A DNA stretch of 64,000 bases from Hymenobacter sp. BRD67 (GTDB lineage Bacteria; Bacteroidota; Bacteroidia; Cytophagales; Hymenobacteraceae): contig NZ_CP053904.1 in the NCBI RefSeq assembly GCF_013256425.1, forward strand, positions 2,728,001 to 2,792,000, written 5' to 3'. The notes beneath the pieces were generated by a model. The model did not search any database and was not told the origin of the DNA. It saw only the letters and a program-made list of their open reading frames with translations. Positions 1 through 8,611 of this stretch are shown here, piece by piece. The position numbers were made by a program, and so were the translations under genes. Numbering within the stretch: the stretch's first letter is position 1; the number at the start of each line of letters is the position of its first letter.

Positions 1-47
1 TGCGCCGGGCTTCGGTGGCACTTACCCAACTGGCAAATTATTGCGTC

Positions 48-1343
48 CTAGCGCTCCAAATCCTGCTTGCGGTGGGCATCGAGCGCCAGCAGGGCAAAGA
101 GCAGGATGGTAAACGACCACAGCGACGAGCCGCCGTAGCTGAAAAACGGCAGCGGAATACCTACCACCGGCATCAGGCCCATCGTCATGCCCAGGTTCAC
201 GGTAAAGTGCACAAACAGGATGCTGGCCGCGCAGTAGCCGTAGGTGCGCCCAAACACCGACTTCTGGCGCTCGGCCACCCACAGAATTCGCCAGAGCAGG
301 GTAAGGTAGAGGGCAATAACGACCAGGCAGCCGGTCCAGCCCCACTCCTCTCCCACGGTACAGAAAATGAAATCGGTGCTTTGCTCGGGCACGAAATCAA
401 ACTTGGTTTGGGTGCCTTTTAGGAACCCTTTACCAAACCAGCCACCCGAGCCGAGCGCAATTTTGCTTTGCGTCACGTTCCAGCCTTTGCCCAGGGGGTC
501 TTTGCCGGGGTCGATAAGCATCTCGATGCGCTGGCGCTGGTGGGGCTGCAATACGTGGTTGAAGAAAAAATCGACGCCGAATACCATGCCGATAACCAGC
601 GCCCAGGCCCCCAGACTCAGCGGCAGATGGTGGCGCCACAGCCGCGAATTCAGCAAAAACGCTATACCCAGCACCAGGGTAAAGCCGCCCACCAGCCACA
701 GCTTGGGCACCAGCAGCGCCAGCAGCAGTATAATGCCGCCCGCCGCCAGCAGCAGCAGAATAAGCGGCGACATGCCTTCCCGGAAATAAGCCAGCAGCAG
801 GGCCGCAAACACCAGCGACTGCCCGGTTTCGTTGGAAGCCAGGATGAGCGCCACTGGTAGCAGCGTGAGGCCGGCCAGCACGGCCTGGTCGCGCCAGTTC
901 TGGTTGCGCAGGTTAATACCGGCCATAAAGCGCGAGGCCGCCAGCGCGGTCGTAAACTTGGCAAACTCGGCCGGCTGCAGGCGCACCGGCCCAAACTCCA
1001 GCCACGAGCGCGAGCCCGCAATGGGCCGTGCCACCACCAGCGTCACCAGCAGTAGCACTATCATGCCGCCGTAGAGCACGTAGGCCAGCGTGTCATAGGC
1101 CTTGTAGTCGACCACCAGCAAAATCACGATGAGCACGACCGCCGTACCTATCCAGATAAGCTGCTTAAACCAGTTGAAGGCCATCAGCTCCGAAAAGCTG
1201 AGCGAGGAGAGCGGATTGGCCGGCGCATCGGGCGAGTAGCTGGCCGCGTACACGGCCCCCCAGCCCAGGCCCACCAGCAGCAGGTAAATGAGCAGCAGCG
1301 GCCAGTCGATACTGCGTGAAGAACGGGTGGTAACGGGAGACAT
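48..1343 (-). CDS. rodA: Rod shape-determining protein RodA (SEDS peptidoglycan polymerase)
   Basis: SEDS-family glycosyltransferase that polymerises lipid II for side-wall synthesis together with a class B PBP, in the inner membrane. About 431 residues with roughly ten hydrophobic segments. The conserved extracellular loop DPLGKGWNVTQSKIALGSGG and the C-terminal PFFSYGGSS motif are both present. The longer frame starts with TTG at 1361; I prefer the ATG at 1343 because it leaves a normal N-terminus (MSPVTTRSS) ahead of the first membrane segment. The partner PBP2 gene lies upstream on the same strand, but an opposite-strand orphan separates the two, so they are probably not one simple transcript. 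The family assignment is secure; only the start is uncertain. Confidence 0.95.
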   Translation of the reverse strand: MSPVTTRSSRSIDWPLLLIYLLLVGLGWGAVYAASYSPDAPANPLSSLSFSELMAFNWFKQLIWIGTAVVLIVILLVVDYKAYDTLAYVLYGGMIVLLLVTLVVARPIAGSRSWLEFGPVRLQPAEFAKFTTALAASRFMAGINLRNQNWRDQAVLAGLTLLPVALILASNETGQSLVFAALLLAYFREGMSPLILLLLAAGGIILLLALLVPKLWLVGGFTLVLGIAFLLNSRLWRHHLPLSLGAWALVIGMVFGVDFFFNHVLQPHQRQRIEMLIDPGKDPLGKGWNVTQSKIALGSGGWFGKGFLKGTQTKFDFVPEQSTDFIFCTVGEEWGWTGCLVVIALYLTLLWRILWVAERQKSVFGRTYGYCAASILFVHFTVNLGMTMGLMPVVGIPLPFFSYGGSSLWSFTILLFALLALDAHRKQDLER

Positions 1344-1448
1344 GTAAGAAACTTTCGGCAAAGGTCGGGCTTCGGTGGTGGATACAGCGAAGCCGATTTG
1401 TAACGCCTAGTTTAATCTTGCCAAGATATTTCTTAATCTGCTTCAGAT

Positions 1449-2096
1449 ATGTCCCTTACTGCTAAAATTTTGCTGTCGTGTGCCATTGTCTTCAGTCTAT
1501 CACTTGGGCTTTACCTCTACCCGATTCTTACAAATCCATTCTATTCCAACTTATTTTCCAGTTCCAGTGAGCAAGAGCTTAGAGAGAACTACCAATCGCA
1601 TAAAAAAGAGTTAGATGAATTGAAGGCCTACTTTAACTCGATTACTCCTAGCAATTTAGTGGTTGATATTGAGTTTAACGACCTTGATAATGCTTCTATG
1701 AAAATAAGCTATCCACCGGATAAAATAAGTCAGGGCAAATCGTATTTTGCCGAATGGGAATTCAATCCTTACCACTATAAAGAGCTCCCAGCCCACTCAA
1801 CTCCACACGCAGACTATGACCCGGAAGTAACCTCATTATCTGTCGTTAAGGAACGTTTGCACTGGACAGATGATACTTTCCGCGCTATAGCAGCACACCT
1901 AGCGAAAGCTAACTGTATTGGCGTACAAAACGGCGAGCCGACAAAAATTTCTTTTCGCATGAGTGGTATGGGTCGCTATTCTTACAATATTTTCAGCCAA
2001 CCGATATCCGATAGTCTACGGCCACATTATAACAATACTTGTACATATCGCCTTTTCACGTCTACCGTGGCATTCGAATACGGCGGGGTGCCATAG
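1449..2096 (+). CDS. Hypothetical membrane-anchored protein, AT-richer than its surroundings
   Basis: 215 residues that I do not recognise. Residues 5-28 form one hydrophobic segment that is either an uncleaved signal anchor or a signal peptide; the rest is a soluble, probably periplasmic domain rich in Asn, Ser, Tyr and Lys, with an early acidic/lysine-rich helix (EQELRENYQSHKKELDELKA). No catalytic motif is evident. Codon use and base composition are clearly more AT-rich than in the flanking rodA and PBP2 genes, and the gene is on the opposite strand between two genes that normally sit together. That suggests recent acquisition. It is a convincing coding frame (single long ORF, clean ATG), but its function is unknown. 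Confidence 0.75.
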   Translation: MSLTAKILLSCAIVFSLSLGLYLYPILTNPFYSNLFSSSSEQELRENYQSHKKELDELKAYFNSITPSNLVVDIEFNDLDNASMKISYPPDKISQGKSYFAEWEFNPYHYKELPAHSTPHADYDPEVTSLSVVKERLHWTDDTFRAIAAHLAKANCIGVQNGEPTKISFRMSGMGRYSYNIFSQPISDSLRPHYNNTCTYRLFTSTVAFEYGGVP

Positions 2097-2127
2097 GGGC
2101 CCAATGCTTTCCCGACCCACTGCCGCG

Positions 2128-3966
2128 CTAATGCCGGTGAGTAGGCGCCACGCCGTACATCACCCAGTCTTCCCAGCGCTTGCGATTGGGAGCTACTTTG
2201 CCCCGCAGGTAGCGCTCCATCATCAGGCCGGCGGCGGGCGCGGCGAAGGTGCCGCCAAAGCCAGCGTTCTCGATGAAAACGGCAATAGCGATTTTGGGGT
2301 CGTTGGCGGGGGCAAACGCGGCAAACGTCGAGTGGTCTTCCCCGTGCGCGTTCTGCACGGTGCCGGTTTTGCCGGCCACCGAAATGCCGTACTGCGCTAG
2401 GCTGGCAAACGAGCCGGTGCCGCCGCGCCCGTCTACCACTTCCTGCATCCCCGGAATAACATATTTAAAAAGCGTGGTATCGACGGCCGTGTAGTGGCGC
2501 TGCCGAAACTCGGGCAGCGGCTGGCCGCTGCTGCCCACGGCCCGCACAAAGTGCGGGGCGTAATAGTAGCCCCGGTTGGCAATAGTGGCCAGCACATTGG
2601 CCATTTGCAGGCCCGTAATACCAATTTCACCCTGCCCGATGCTGAGCGAGTACACCGTTTTGAAATTCCAGTGGTGAAAGCCGCGCAGCTTGTCGTAAAA
2701 ATCGGGCGACGGAATAAGCCCGCGCTTCTCGTGGCCCATATCTACGCCCAGCTTTTCGCCCAGGCCGAAGGTTTTGACCATTTTCTGCCACTGGCCCAGG
2801 CCCAGGCGGGCATCCTCAAACTTGTTGGGCGATTGCCCACGCACCACCGCGGCCCGCATCACCTGGTAGAAATAGGGGTTGCAGCTGTTTTTTATGGCAA
2901 TGTTGACGTTGGCCGGGTACTCGTGGCGGTGGGTGCAGCGCACCAGGCGCTGGTCGCAGGGAAAGCCGGTACCGGGCGTGACGACGCCCATTTGCAGGGC
3001 CACCAGCTCGTTTACCAGCTTAAATACCGAGCCGGGCGGGAAGGTAGCCATCAGCGGGCGGTCGAAAAGCGGGCGGTCGGGGTTGCGCAGCAGGTCCATG
3101 TAGCGGTTGCCCATGCCCTTGCCGGTCAGCATCTGCGGCTCGTAGTGCGGGGCCGACACAAAGCTGAGAATCTCGCCGGTTTTGGGGTCGATGGCCACTA
3201 TCCAGCCGCGGCGGCCGGCCAGCAGCTTTTCACCGTAGGCCTGTAGGCCGGCATCAATACTCAGGTGCAAATCCTGCCCGGCCTGCGAGAGCGTGTCGAA
3301 CTCGCCCCCCCGAAACGACCCTTTGTCGATGCCACGCACGTTTACCAGCCGGTACTGCACACCGCGCCGGCCCATCAGAATAGGCTCGTAATACGATTCC
3401 AAGCCCGAGATACCCACGTTTTCGCCCGGCGAATAGTGCGCGTATTTGGGTGTTTCGAGCAGCTTGGGCGTAATGGAGCCCACGTAGCCCAGCGCGTGGG
3501 CCAGGTTTTGGGTGCGGTAGGCGCGGGCCATGCGGGCCTGCACCCGAAAGCCCGGAAAGTCAATCAGATTATCCTGAATGGCGGCCAGCTCGGGCGTGCT
3601 CAGGTTTTGAATCAGGGGCGAAGGGCGCACCCGTGAGTAGGCCCGGGCCGCCTGCAAGCCCAGACGCAGGTCTTCCAGGGGCAGCTGCATTACCTGGCAA
3701 AACTTGGCCGAGTCGAGGTGCTTTACCTCGCGGGGCACTACCATCAGGTCGTAAACGGGCGTGTTGGTAACCAGCAGCGAGTCGTGCCGGTCGTAGATGA
3801 GGCCCCGGTAGGGCACCTGCACCTGCCGCTGAAGCGTATTGCGGTCGGCCGCCGTTTTGTACGAGTCGTCGAGCACTTGCAGGTAAAACAGCCGGCTCAC
3901 GAACAGCAGACCCACCAGGGTAAATATTGCCAGCACCACGTAGCGCCGGCCTTCCAGGTATTGCAT
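2128..3966 (-). CDS. mrdA: Penicillin-binding protein 2 (class B transpeptidase)
   Basis: Peptidoglycan DD-transpeptidase of the elongation machinery, working with RodA. 612 residues: an N-terminal membrane anchor (about residues 9-28), a PBP dimerisation domain (about 50-225) and a transpeptidase domain (about 260-590). The three active-site motifs are visible: the SxxK box in PPGSVFKL, the SxN box in KNSCNPYF, and KTG in VAGKTGTVQN. Length fits the PBP2 family. It starts with ATG just downstream of a dispersed palindrome. In Bacteroidota this gene is normally followed directly by rodA; here a foreign-looking gene intervenes. Confidence 0.96.
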   Translation of the reverse strand: MQYLEGRRYVVLAIFTLVGLLFVSRLFYLQVLDDSYKTAADRNTLQRQVQVPYRGLIYDRHDSLLVTNTPVYDLMVVPREVKHLDSAKFCQVMQLPLEDLRLGLQAARAYSRVRPSPLIQNLSTPELAAIQDNLIDFPGFRVQARMARAYRTQNLAHALGYVGSITPKLLETPKYAHYSPGENVGISGLESYYEPILMGRRGVQYRLVNVRGIDKGSFRGGEFDTLSQAGQDLHLSIDAGLQAYGEKLLAGRRGWIVAIDPKTGEILSFVSAPHYEPQMLTGKGMGNRYMDLLRNPDRPLFDRPLMATFPPGSVFKLVNELVALQMGVVTPGTGFPCDQRLVRCTHRHEYPANVNIAIKNSCNPYFYQVMRAAVVRGQSPNKFEDARLGLGQWQKMVKTFGLGEKLGVDMGHEKRGLIPSPDFYDKLRGFHHWNFKTVYSLSIGQGEIGITGLQMANVLATIANRGYYYAPHFVRAVGSSGQPLPEFRQRHYTAVDTTLFKYVIPGMQEVVDGRGGTGSFASLAQYGISVAGKTGTVQNAHGEDHSTFAAFAPANDPKIAIAVFIENAGFGGTFAAPAAGLMMERYLRGKVAPNRKRWEDWVMYGVAPTHRH

Positions 3967-3987
3967 ACAGTAAAGTTACGCCGGGAA

Positions 3988-4050
3988 GTAGCGCGGATTT
4001 TGTAGTTCGCGCCTGGCTAACGCAAACGCGGGCTATAAAGTCCGCGCTAC
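3988..4050. repeat. Dispersed palindromic repeat (GTAGCGCGGACTTT family), copy A
   Basis: Imperfect inverted repeat. The left arm begins GTAGCGCGGATTTTGTAG and the right arm ends ATAAAGTCCGCGCTAC. It lies between the divergent PBP2 and GT2 genes. The same core recurs at 47925-47999 and 49057-49105, so it is a small dispersed element rather than a unique hairpin. Confidence 0.7.
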
Positions 4051-4058
4051 CGCACGAG

Positions 4059-4066
4059 TACCTTTG
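4059..4066 (+). promoter_or_regulatory. Bacteroidota -7 box of the GT2 gene
   Basis: TACCTTTG matches the Bacteroidota -7 consensus TAnnTTTG and ends 18 bases before the ATG at 4085. No convincing -33 TTG lies at the normal distance, so this is a partial match. Confidence 0.45.
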
Positions 4067-4084
4067 TGGTTTCAACTTCTGCCC

Positions 4085-5080
4085 ATGCCGCCGCTCGTAA
4101 CGCCCACTGCCAATACTGCTTTTACCGGCCTCATCTCGGTAGTAGCTCCCTTGTATAACGAGGCTGATACGGTGGCGCAGCTGGTAAGCCGCGTGGCGGC
4201 CGTGATGCAGCAGCATGGCTACGACTACGAGCTGATACTGGTGAACGACGGCAGCACCGACCGCAGCTGGACCGTGATGCAGGAGCTGGCTGCCTACGAC
4301 AAGCACCTGGTAGCCATCGACCTAGCCGGCAACTACGGCCAGACCCTGAGCCTGCGCGCCGGCTTTGCCCAGGCGCGGGGCGAGGTCATTATTGCCATGG
4401 ATGGCGACCTGCAACATGACCCGGCCTACATTCCGCAGTTTATCAGCCTCATCAACGAGGGCTACGACATGGTAGGCGGGGCCAAGGCCAAGCGGCCCGA
4501 AGGCCCCATTGCCACGGCCCTGGCCACCACGGCGCACGGCATTATCCGCCGCCTGTCAGGGGTGCAGCTGCGCTATTTTGGCGCCACCTATAAGGCGTAT
4601 CGCAGCTACCTGGTAAAGAACGTGGAGATGCTCGGCGATGCGCACCGCTTTCTGGGCGCGCTGGTGGCGCGCAAAAACCTGCGCTACTGCGAGTTTCCCA
4701 TTGAGATTCACGAGCGACAGTTCGGGCAGAGCAACTACAAGATTAGCAAGCTCTTCTACGTTATTCTCGACCTGTTTATCCTGCGTTTTTTTATCGTCCA
4801 CTCGCGCAAGCCGTTCCGCCTGTTCGGGCTGGCCGGGCTGCTGAGCTTGTTTACCGGTGGCATACTGGCAGGCCAGTTTCTTATCCGCTCAATATTCTTT
4901 AAACTGAATATTGAGGCTACTTACCCGCTTGAGTTCATTTTCAGCCTGTTTCTGATAATGGCTGGTATTTTCCTGCTCTGCTTCGGCGTGCTGGCCGAGA
5001 TTGGGATGTACAACTACTACGCCCGCCGCACGCGCACGCCCTACGTGGTCCGGCAGCTGGCGTCATCAGGTACCATTTAA
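4085..5080 (+). CDS. GT2 polyprenyl-phosphate glycosyltransferase (ArnC/GtrB/DPM1-like)
   Basis: Transfers a sugar from a nucleotide donor to polyprenyl phosphate on the cytoplasmic face. About 331 residues: an N-terminal GT-A domain with VVAPLYNEA, NDGSTD and the metal-binding MDGDLQHDP, then two C-terminal hydrophobic hairpin helices (about residues 235-315) typical of DPMS/GtrB/ArnC proteins. The in-frame ATG at 4064 overlaps the -7 box; the ATG at 4085 is the better start. It is followed on the same strand by a YdjC deacetylase, and an ArnT-like transferase lies convergently beyond, which suggests the three handle one lipid-linked sugar. The sugar cannot be told from sequence. Confidence 0.9.
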   Translation: MPPLVTPTANTAFTGLISVVAPLYNEADTVAQLVSRVAAVMQQHGYDYELILVNDGSTDRSWTVMQELAAYDKHLVAIDLAGNYGQTLSLRAGFAQARGEVIIAMDGDLQHDPAYIPQFISLINEGYDMVGGAKAKRPEGPIATALATTAHGIIRRLSGVQLRYFGATYKAYRSYLVKNVEMLGDAHRFLGALVARKNLRYCEFPIEIHERQFGQSNYKISKLFYVILDLFILRFFIVHSRKPFRLFGLAGLLSLFTGGILAGQFLIRSIFFKLNIEATYPLEFIFSLFLIMAGIFLLCFGVLAEIGMYNYYARRTRTPYVVRQLASSGTI

Positions 5081-5147
5081 CACTTCCTGTTTATTCAGCT
5101 AGCATCTTCTGGGATAGCTGTCTACCCTGCACACAGTTGCCTGGCAA

Positions 5148-5948
5148 ATGAAAAAGCTTATCATCAACTGCGATGACTATGGCTGGGACGCGCCCGCTAC
5201 CCAGGCCATTCTGGAGCTGGGCGCCGCCGGGCAGGTAAGCAGCACCACGGTGATGGCCAACTTTGCCACCGACGCCGAGCTACGGGCGCTGCAACAGCTG
5301 GCCTCACCTACCCTTTCGGTGGGCCTGCACCTCACCCTCAATGCCGGCCAGCCGCTGAGCGCCGCTTCGCAAGTATCGTCTTTAATAGATATTGACGGGC
5401 AGTTTTATTCGTCCAGCCAGCTGTGGCAGCGTTTTTTGCGCGGCAAGGTGCGGCCTCAGGAGCTTAAAACCGAAGTAGCTGCCCAGCTCCGCCGGCTGGC
5501 GGCCGCCGGACTAGCACCCACCCACGCCGATAGCCACCAGCACCTGCACCAATATCCGCTGCTGGGGCCGGCCCTGCTTAGGATTTTGCGCGAACTGGGC
5601 GTGCGCCGGGTACGCCAGCTCACGGCGGCGGGCCGCTTCGATGCGCGCGGACTGGTACTGCAAGGCTTTGCGCTCAGCAGCCGGCCTGCCCTGCGGGGCT
5701 TTGCCACGCCGGGCGCTTTGGTGAGTACGTTTTCAACCGAGCCGGCCAGTGCCGCCGGCTTTCGGCGAGGCGTGGCGGCGGCTTTCCAGCACGCCGACGT
5801 AGTGGAGTTCATGAGTCACCCAGGCCTGAGCGAGCGCCCCGGCTCGCCGCTGATGCGGGTGCCGGAATATGAGTTCTGGCGCGGGAGCCAGCTGCGCGAA
5901 CTACTGCGCGAGCTAGGCGGTGAGCTGGTGAGTTACGCCGCGGTGTAA
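5148..5948 (+). CDS. YdjC/ChbG/NaxD-family carbohydrate deacetylase
   Basis: Metal-dependent N-deacetylase of the YdjC family, which includes ChbG (chitooligosaccharides), HpnK (hopanoids) and NaxD (undecaprenyl-phosphate GalNAc). 266 residues with the family metal and catalytic signatures: INCDDYG at residues 5-11, VGLHLTLNAGQP in the middle, and the His cluster THADSHQHLH. It begins 67 bases after the GT2 stop on the same strand, so probably in one transcript. Because the neighbours are a polyprenyl-phosphate glycosyltransferase and an ArnT-like transferase, a NaxD-like role on a lipid-linked N-acetyl sugar is my preferred inference. A cytoplasmic sugar-deacetylase role is the alternative. 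Confidence 0.88.
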   Translation: MKKLIINCDDYGWDAPATQAILELGAAGQVSSTTVMANFATDAELRALQQLASPTLSVGLHLTLNAGQPLSAASQVSSLIDIDGQFYSSSQLWQRFLRGKVRPQELKTEVAAQLRRLAAAGLAPTHADSHQHLHQYPLLGPALLRILRELGVRRVRQLTAAGRFDARGLVLQGFALSSRPALRGFATPGALVSTFSTEPASAAGFRRGVAAAFQHADVVEFMSHPGLSERPGSPLMRVPEYEFWRGSQLRELLRELGGELVSYAAV

Positions 5949-5963
5949 AGCCAACCCGCTGGC

Positions 5964-6850
5964 CTACGCTCCCTGACGCTCAACCCGCACCAGCGCTCCC
6001 ACCAGCGATACTACCGCCGTAATTACGTAGAACAGCACACTTACGCTTACGGCCACCGGCACGCTCAGGGCAAACAGCTTGGCGCCGTACAAAAAAGTTA
6101 GCTCGCGCGCCCCCAGGCCGCCCACCGTAAGGGGCAGCACCGCCGCGATGCTCGATGCCAGAAACACCAGCAGATACGGCAGCACCGGCCCGCCGGCCGC
6201 GCTCAGCGCCGCCAGCAGCGCCCAGGCGCACAGCACCTGCGCGCCCTGCACGCCCAGCGCCTGCCACGAGGTGCGCCCAAAAGCCGAGCGAAACTCGCCA
6301 AATCCCCAGCGGCCCAGTCCGTAGCTGACGGCCACGCCCAGCGGTACCAGTGCCAGCGCGCCGGCCCGCCACCAGCCGGGGTAATCGGTGGCCGCAAACA
6401 GCCCCAACAGCAGCACCAGCAGCGCCACCATGCCGCTTAGCCGGTCGAGCAGCAGGGCGCGGAAGATAAGCCCCGCCGCCCCGGAAACTCCTTGCCCAGC
6501 AGGTACACCTTATAGCCATCGCCGCCGATGCCGCCGGGTAGAAACAGGTTATAAAACATGCCCAGCCAATAGAGGCGCAGGTTGTAGCGCTCGGTAAGCT
6601 GAATACCAACGGCCCGGAAAAAGGTATTGAGCCGAACCGAAGAAATCAGCTTCGAGAGCGTGAACAGCCCCGCGGCCAGCCCCAGCCAGCCCGGCCGGGC
6701 GTAGCGCAGGGTGCGGCCCAGCGTGGGCAGGTCGAGGTGACGGGCCACCAGCCAGAGCGCCCCGGCCATGAAGGCCAGCTTCACGGCCAGCAGCGCGTAG
6801 CGGCGCCAGGCCGATATCGGCGCCTTCGGGGTTTCGTCGGTAGCCCTCAT
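5964..6850 (-). CDS. LPG synthase TM/YbhN-type multi-pass protein, candidate flippase (frameshift in assembly)
   Basis: Integral membrane protein of the lysylphosphatidylglycerol-synthase-TM/YbhN/AglD superfamily, about 295 residues once repaired. The first part (to the stop near 6437) carries the family pattern with GGIGGDGYKVYLLGKEF; the second (from about 6484 down to 5964) continues the helices and has GGLGARE. The frame changes at a C4 run at 6479-6482; one extra base there joins them as EFPGAAGLIFRALLLDRLSG. The ATG overlaps the stop of the upstream GT39 gene by 4 bases (ATGA), so the two are translationally coupled. Proteins of this fold are proposed lipid or lipid-sugar translocases; here it may flip the product of the GT2/deacetylase pair. 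That role is inference. Confidence 0.82.
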
Positions 6851-8460
6851 GGCTGCTGAAATTCCACCAGCACGAACAGGATGCCGTCGTCAATCCGGAA
6901 CCTGTCGAGGGTGCGATAGCGCATTCCGCGCAACTGGCGCTCATCGGCCAGGTACAGGGTATGCGGGCGCAGCGGCAGCGGAGCAATCGTCAGGGTTTCG
7001 CCCCGCTCCCGCGCTATGTAAAAGGCCTCCACATTGTCGAGCGGCCAGCCGCTGGGGTACAGTACCAGGGGCCGGCCTTTGGTTTCACGCCCTACCCGAA
7101 TGGCAGCCGTGCGGTACGGTACCTCGGAGGAAGTCTGCATACGGGCCGGAAAAATAAAAATATCGAAGGCCAGGCGCAGCACCAGCAGGTAATACGCCAG
7201 TACGAGCAGGCGGTAGTCGGCCAGCCGCCAGAACAGGTAGGCCCCTACCCCCAGCGCCGCGCACATCGCTACGGCCCAGGCCCATACGCCCGGCACTACC
7301 CGCGTAAGCGACACGAAAGGCGTCACCAACGGAGCCAGGGCACTCACAGTGAGCAATCCCAGCAATAGCCCATCGAGCCAGCGCGTGGGGAGCGTTCTCA
7401 CCGGCTGATACTGCGCATACAGCGCAATTACTACGGTGAGGCCCAGCGGCACCAGCATAAACAGGTAGCGCGGAATGGTAGCCGGCGATAGCCAGTACAC
7501 CGGCAAGATGGCCAGAAACAGCAGCGCGTTGTAGCGCAAAAACGGCTGGGCCATTACCAGCCGGCGCGCCCCCGGCACCAGCAGGCACCCCACCAGCAGC
7601 GACCAGGGCAGAAAGTGCTTGATGAAGTCGAACGGAAACAGCAGCACGTACTGAACAGACTCGGCCAGCGGCTGGGCCGCTACAGTGCGCTGGCTCGACT
7701 GCGACCAGAGCGTGGCCAGCGCCACTTCGAGCGAGTTGTGTTTACTATATATAAAAAAATATGAACCCAGAATAAGCAGCATCACCAGCACGCCCAGCAC
7801 GTGCTGCCAGCCAAACAAGCGCCGCCACTGGCGGGTATCCAGAAAATAAACCAGCAGGGCCAGGCCCTGGAACACGACTGAAGGCAGCCCTTTCAGTAGA
7901 AAGCCGACTGCGGTAAGCGCGTAGGTAAGCACAAAGAGGCTCACCCACTGTTTGCGTTGCCCCAGATACCACACGGCCATGAAGCCCAGCCACGTCAGGC
8001 AGGCGTGCCAGAGGTCGATAAGCCCCAGAAAGGAATCGTAGAACAGAACCCGACCCGTGGTAGCAAAAGCCAGCGCTACCGTAAAGGCCAGCCGGCTGCC
8101 CAGCTGCGGGCGCAATACCCGCCACAGGGCGGTAGTATATAGCAGCAGCGCCGCAATGGTAGGCAGGCGCAGTATCCACTCATCCTGCCGGCCCGTGAGG
8201 CGAAACAGGGCCACCAGCAGCCAGTTGAACAGCGGCGGCTTGTTATAATAAGGCAGCCCTTGCAGCGTGGGCGCAAAAAACCTGCCCGAGTAATGCATTT
8301 CGAGCGCTACCAGTGCCCGGATGGGCTCATCGACGAGCAGCGGCTGCCAGCCCAGGTGCACCAGCAGCGCCGGCAAAGCCAGTAGCAACGTAAAGACTGC
8401 CACCCACCCCGGATGCTGGCTGAGGAAGGTAATTAGACGGCGAGCTAACGATTCTACCAC
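6847..8460 (-). CDS. ArnT-like GT39/GT83 membrane glycosyltransferase
   Basis: Polytopic GT-C glycosyltransferase, about 537 residues from a GTG at 8460, close to the 550 of ArnT. The first periplasmic loop carries LLVDEPIRA, equivalent to the catalytic DE motif of the ArnT/PMT family, and LPYYNKPPLFNW matches the ArnT YFEKP-type motif. About a dozen hydrophobic segments follow, then a small C-terminal soluble domain. It should move a sugar from polyprenyl phosphate to lipid A or another acceptor on the periplasmic side. The frame stays open to 8724, but that part is low quality and runs into the fur promoter, so I use an internal start; an ATG at 8592 is the alternative. The 3' end overlaps the flippase-like gene. 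Confidence 0.88.
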   Translation of the reverse strand: MVESLARRLITFLSQHPGWVAVFTLLLALPALLVHLGWQPLLVDEPIRALVALEMHYSGRFFAPTLQGLPYYNKPPLFNWLLVALFRLTGRQDEWILRLPTIAALLLYTTALWRVLRPQLGSRLAFTVALAFATTGRVLFYDSFLGLIDLWHACLTWLGFMAVWYLGQRKQWVSLFVLTYALTAVGFLLKGLPSVVFQGLALLVYFLDTRQWRRLFGWQHVLGVLVMLLILGSYFFIYSKHNSLEVALATLWSQSSQRTVAAQPLAESVQYVLLFPFDFIKHFLPWSLLVGCLLVPGARRLVMAQPFLRYNALLFLAILPVYWLSPATIPRYLFMLVPLGLTVVIALYAQYQPVRTLPTRWLDGLLLGLLTVSALAPLVTPFVSLTRVVPGVWAWAVAMCAALGVGAYLFWRLADYRLLVLAYYLLVLRLAFDIFIFPARMQTSSEVPYRTAAIRVGRETKGRPLVLYPSGWPLDNVEAFYIARERGETLTIAPLPLRPHTLYLADERQLRGMRYRTLDRFRIDDGILFVLVEFQQP

Positions 8461-8599
8461 AAGTTTGGTTAGGTTGGTCGGGAGCAGCCCACCAAGGGCC
8501 GCCACCCGGTAGGCCGGCCCTTGGCGGCGCAGGCCCGGCAAAGGTACGGCTGCCTCCGGCGCGGGGCAGTTTGCGTTAGCCAAGGCTCCCATCTTTTCG

Positions 8600-8607
8600 T
8601 AAGTTTG
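8600..8607 (+). promoter_or_regulatory. Bacteroidota -7 box of the Fur-family gene
   Basis: TAAGTTTG fits TAnnTTTG and ends only 4 bases before the ATG at 8612, so the transcript would be nearly leaderless. A TTG lies about 26 bases upstream, slightly beyond the usual spacing. Confidence 0.4.
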
Positions 8608-8611
8608 GCTT

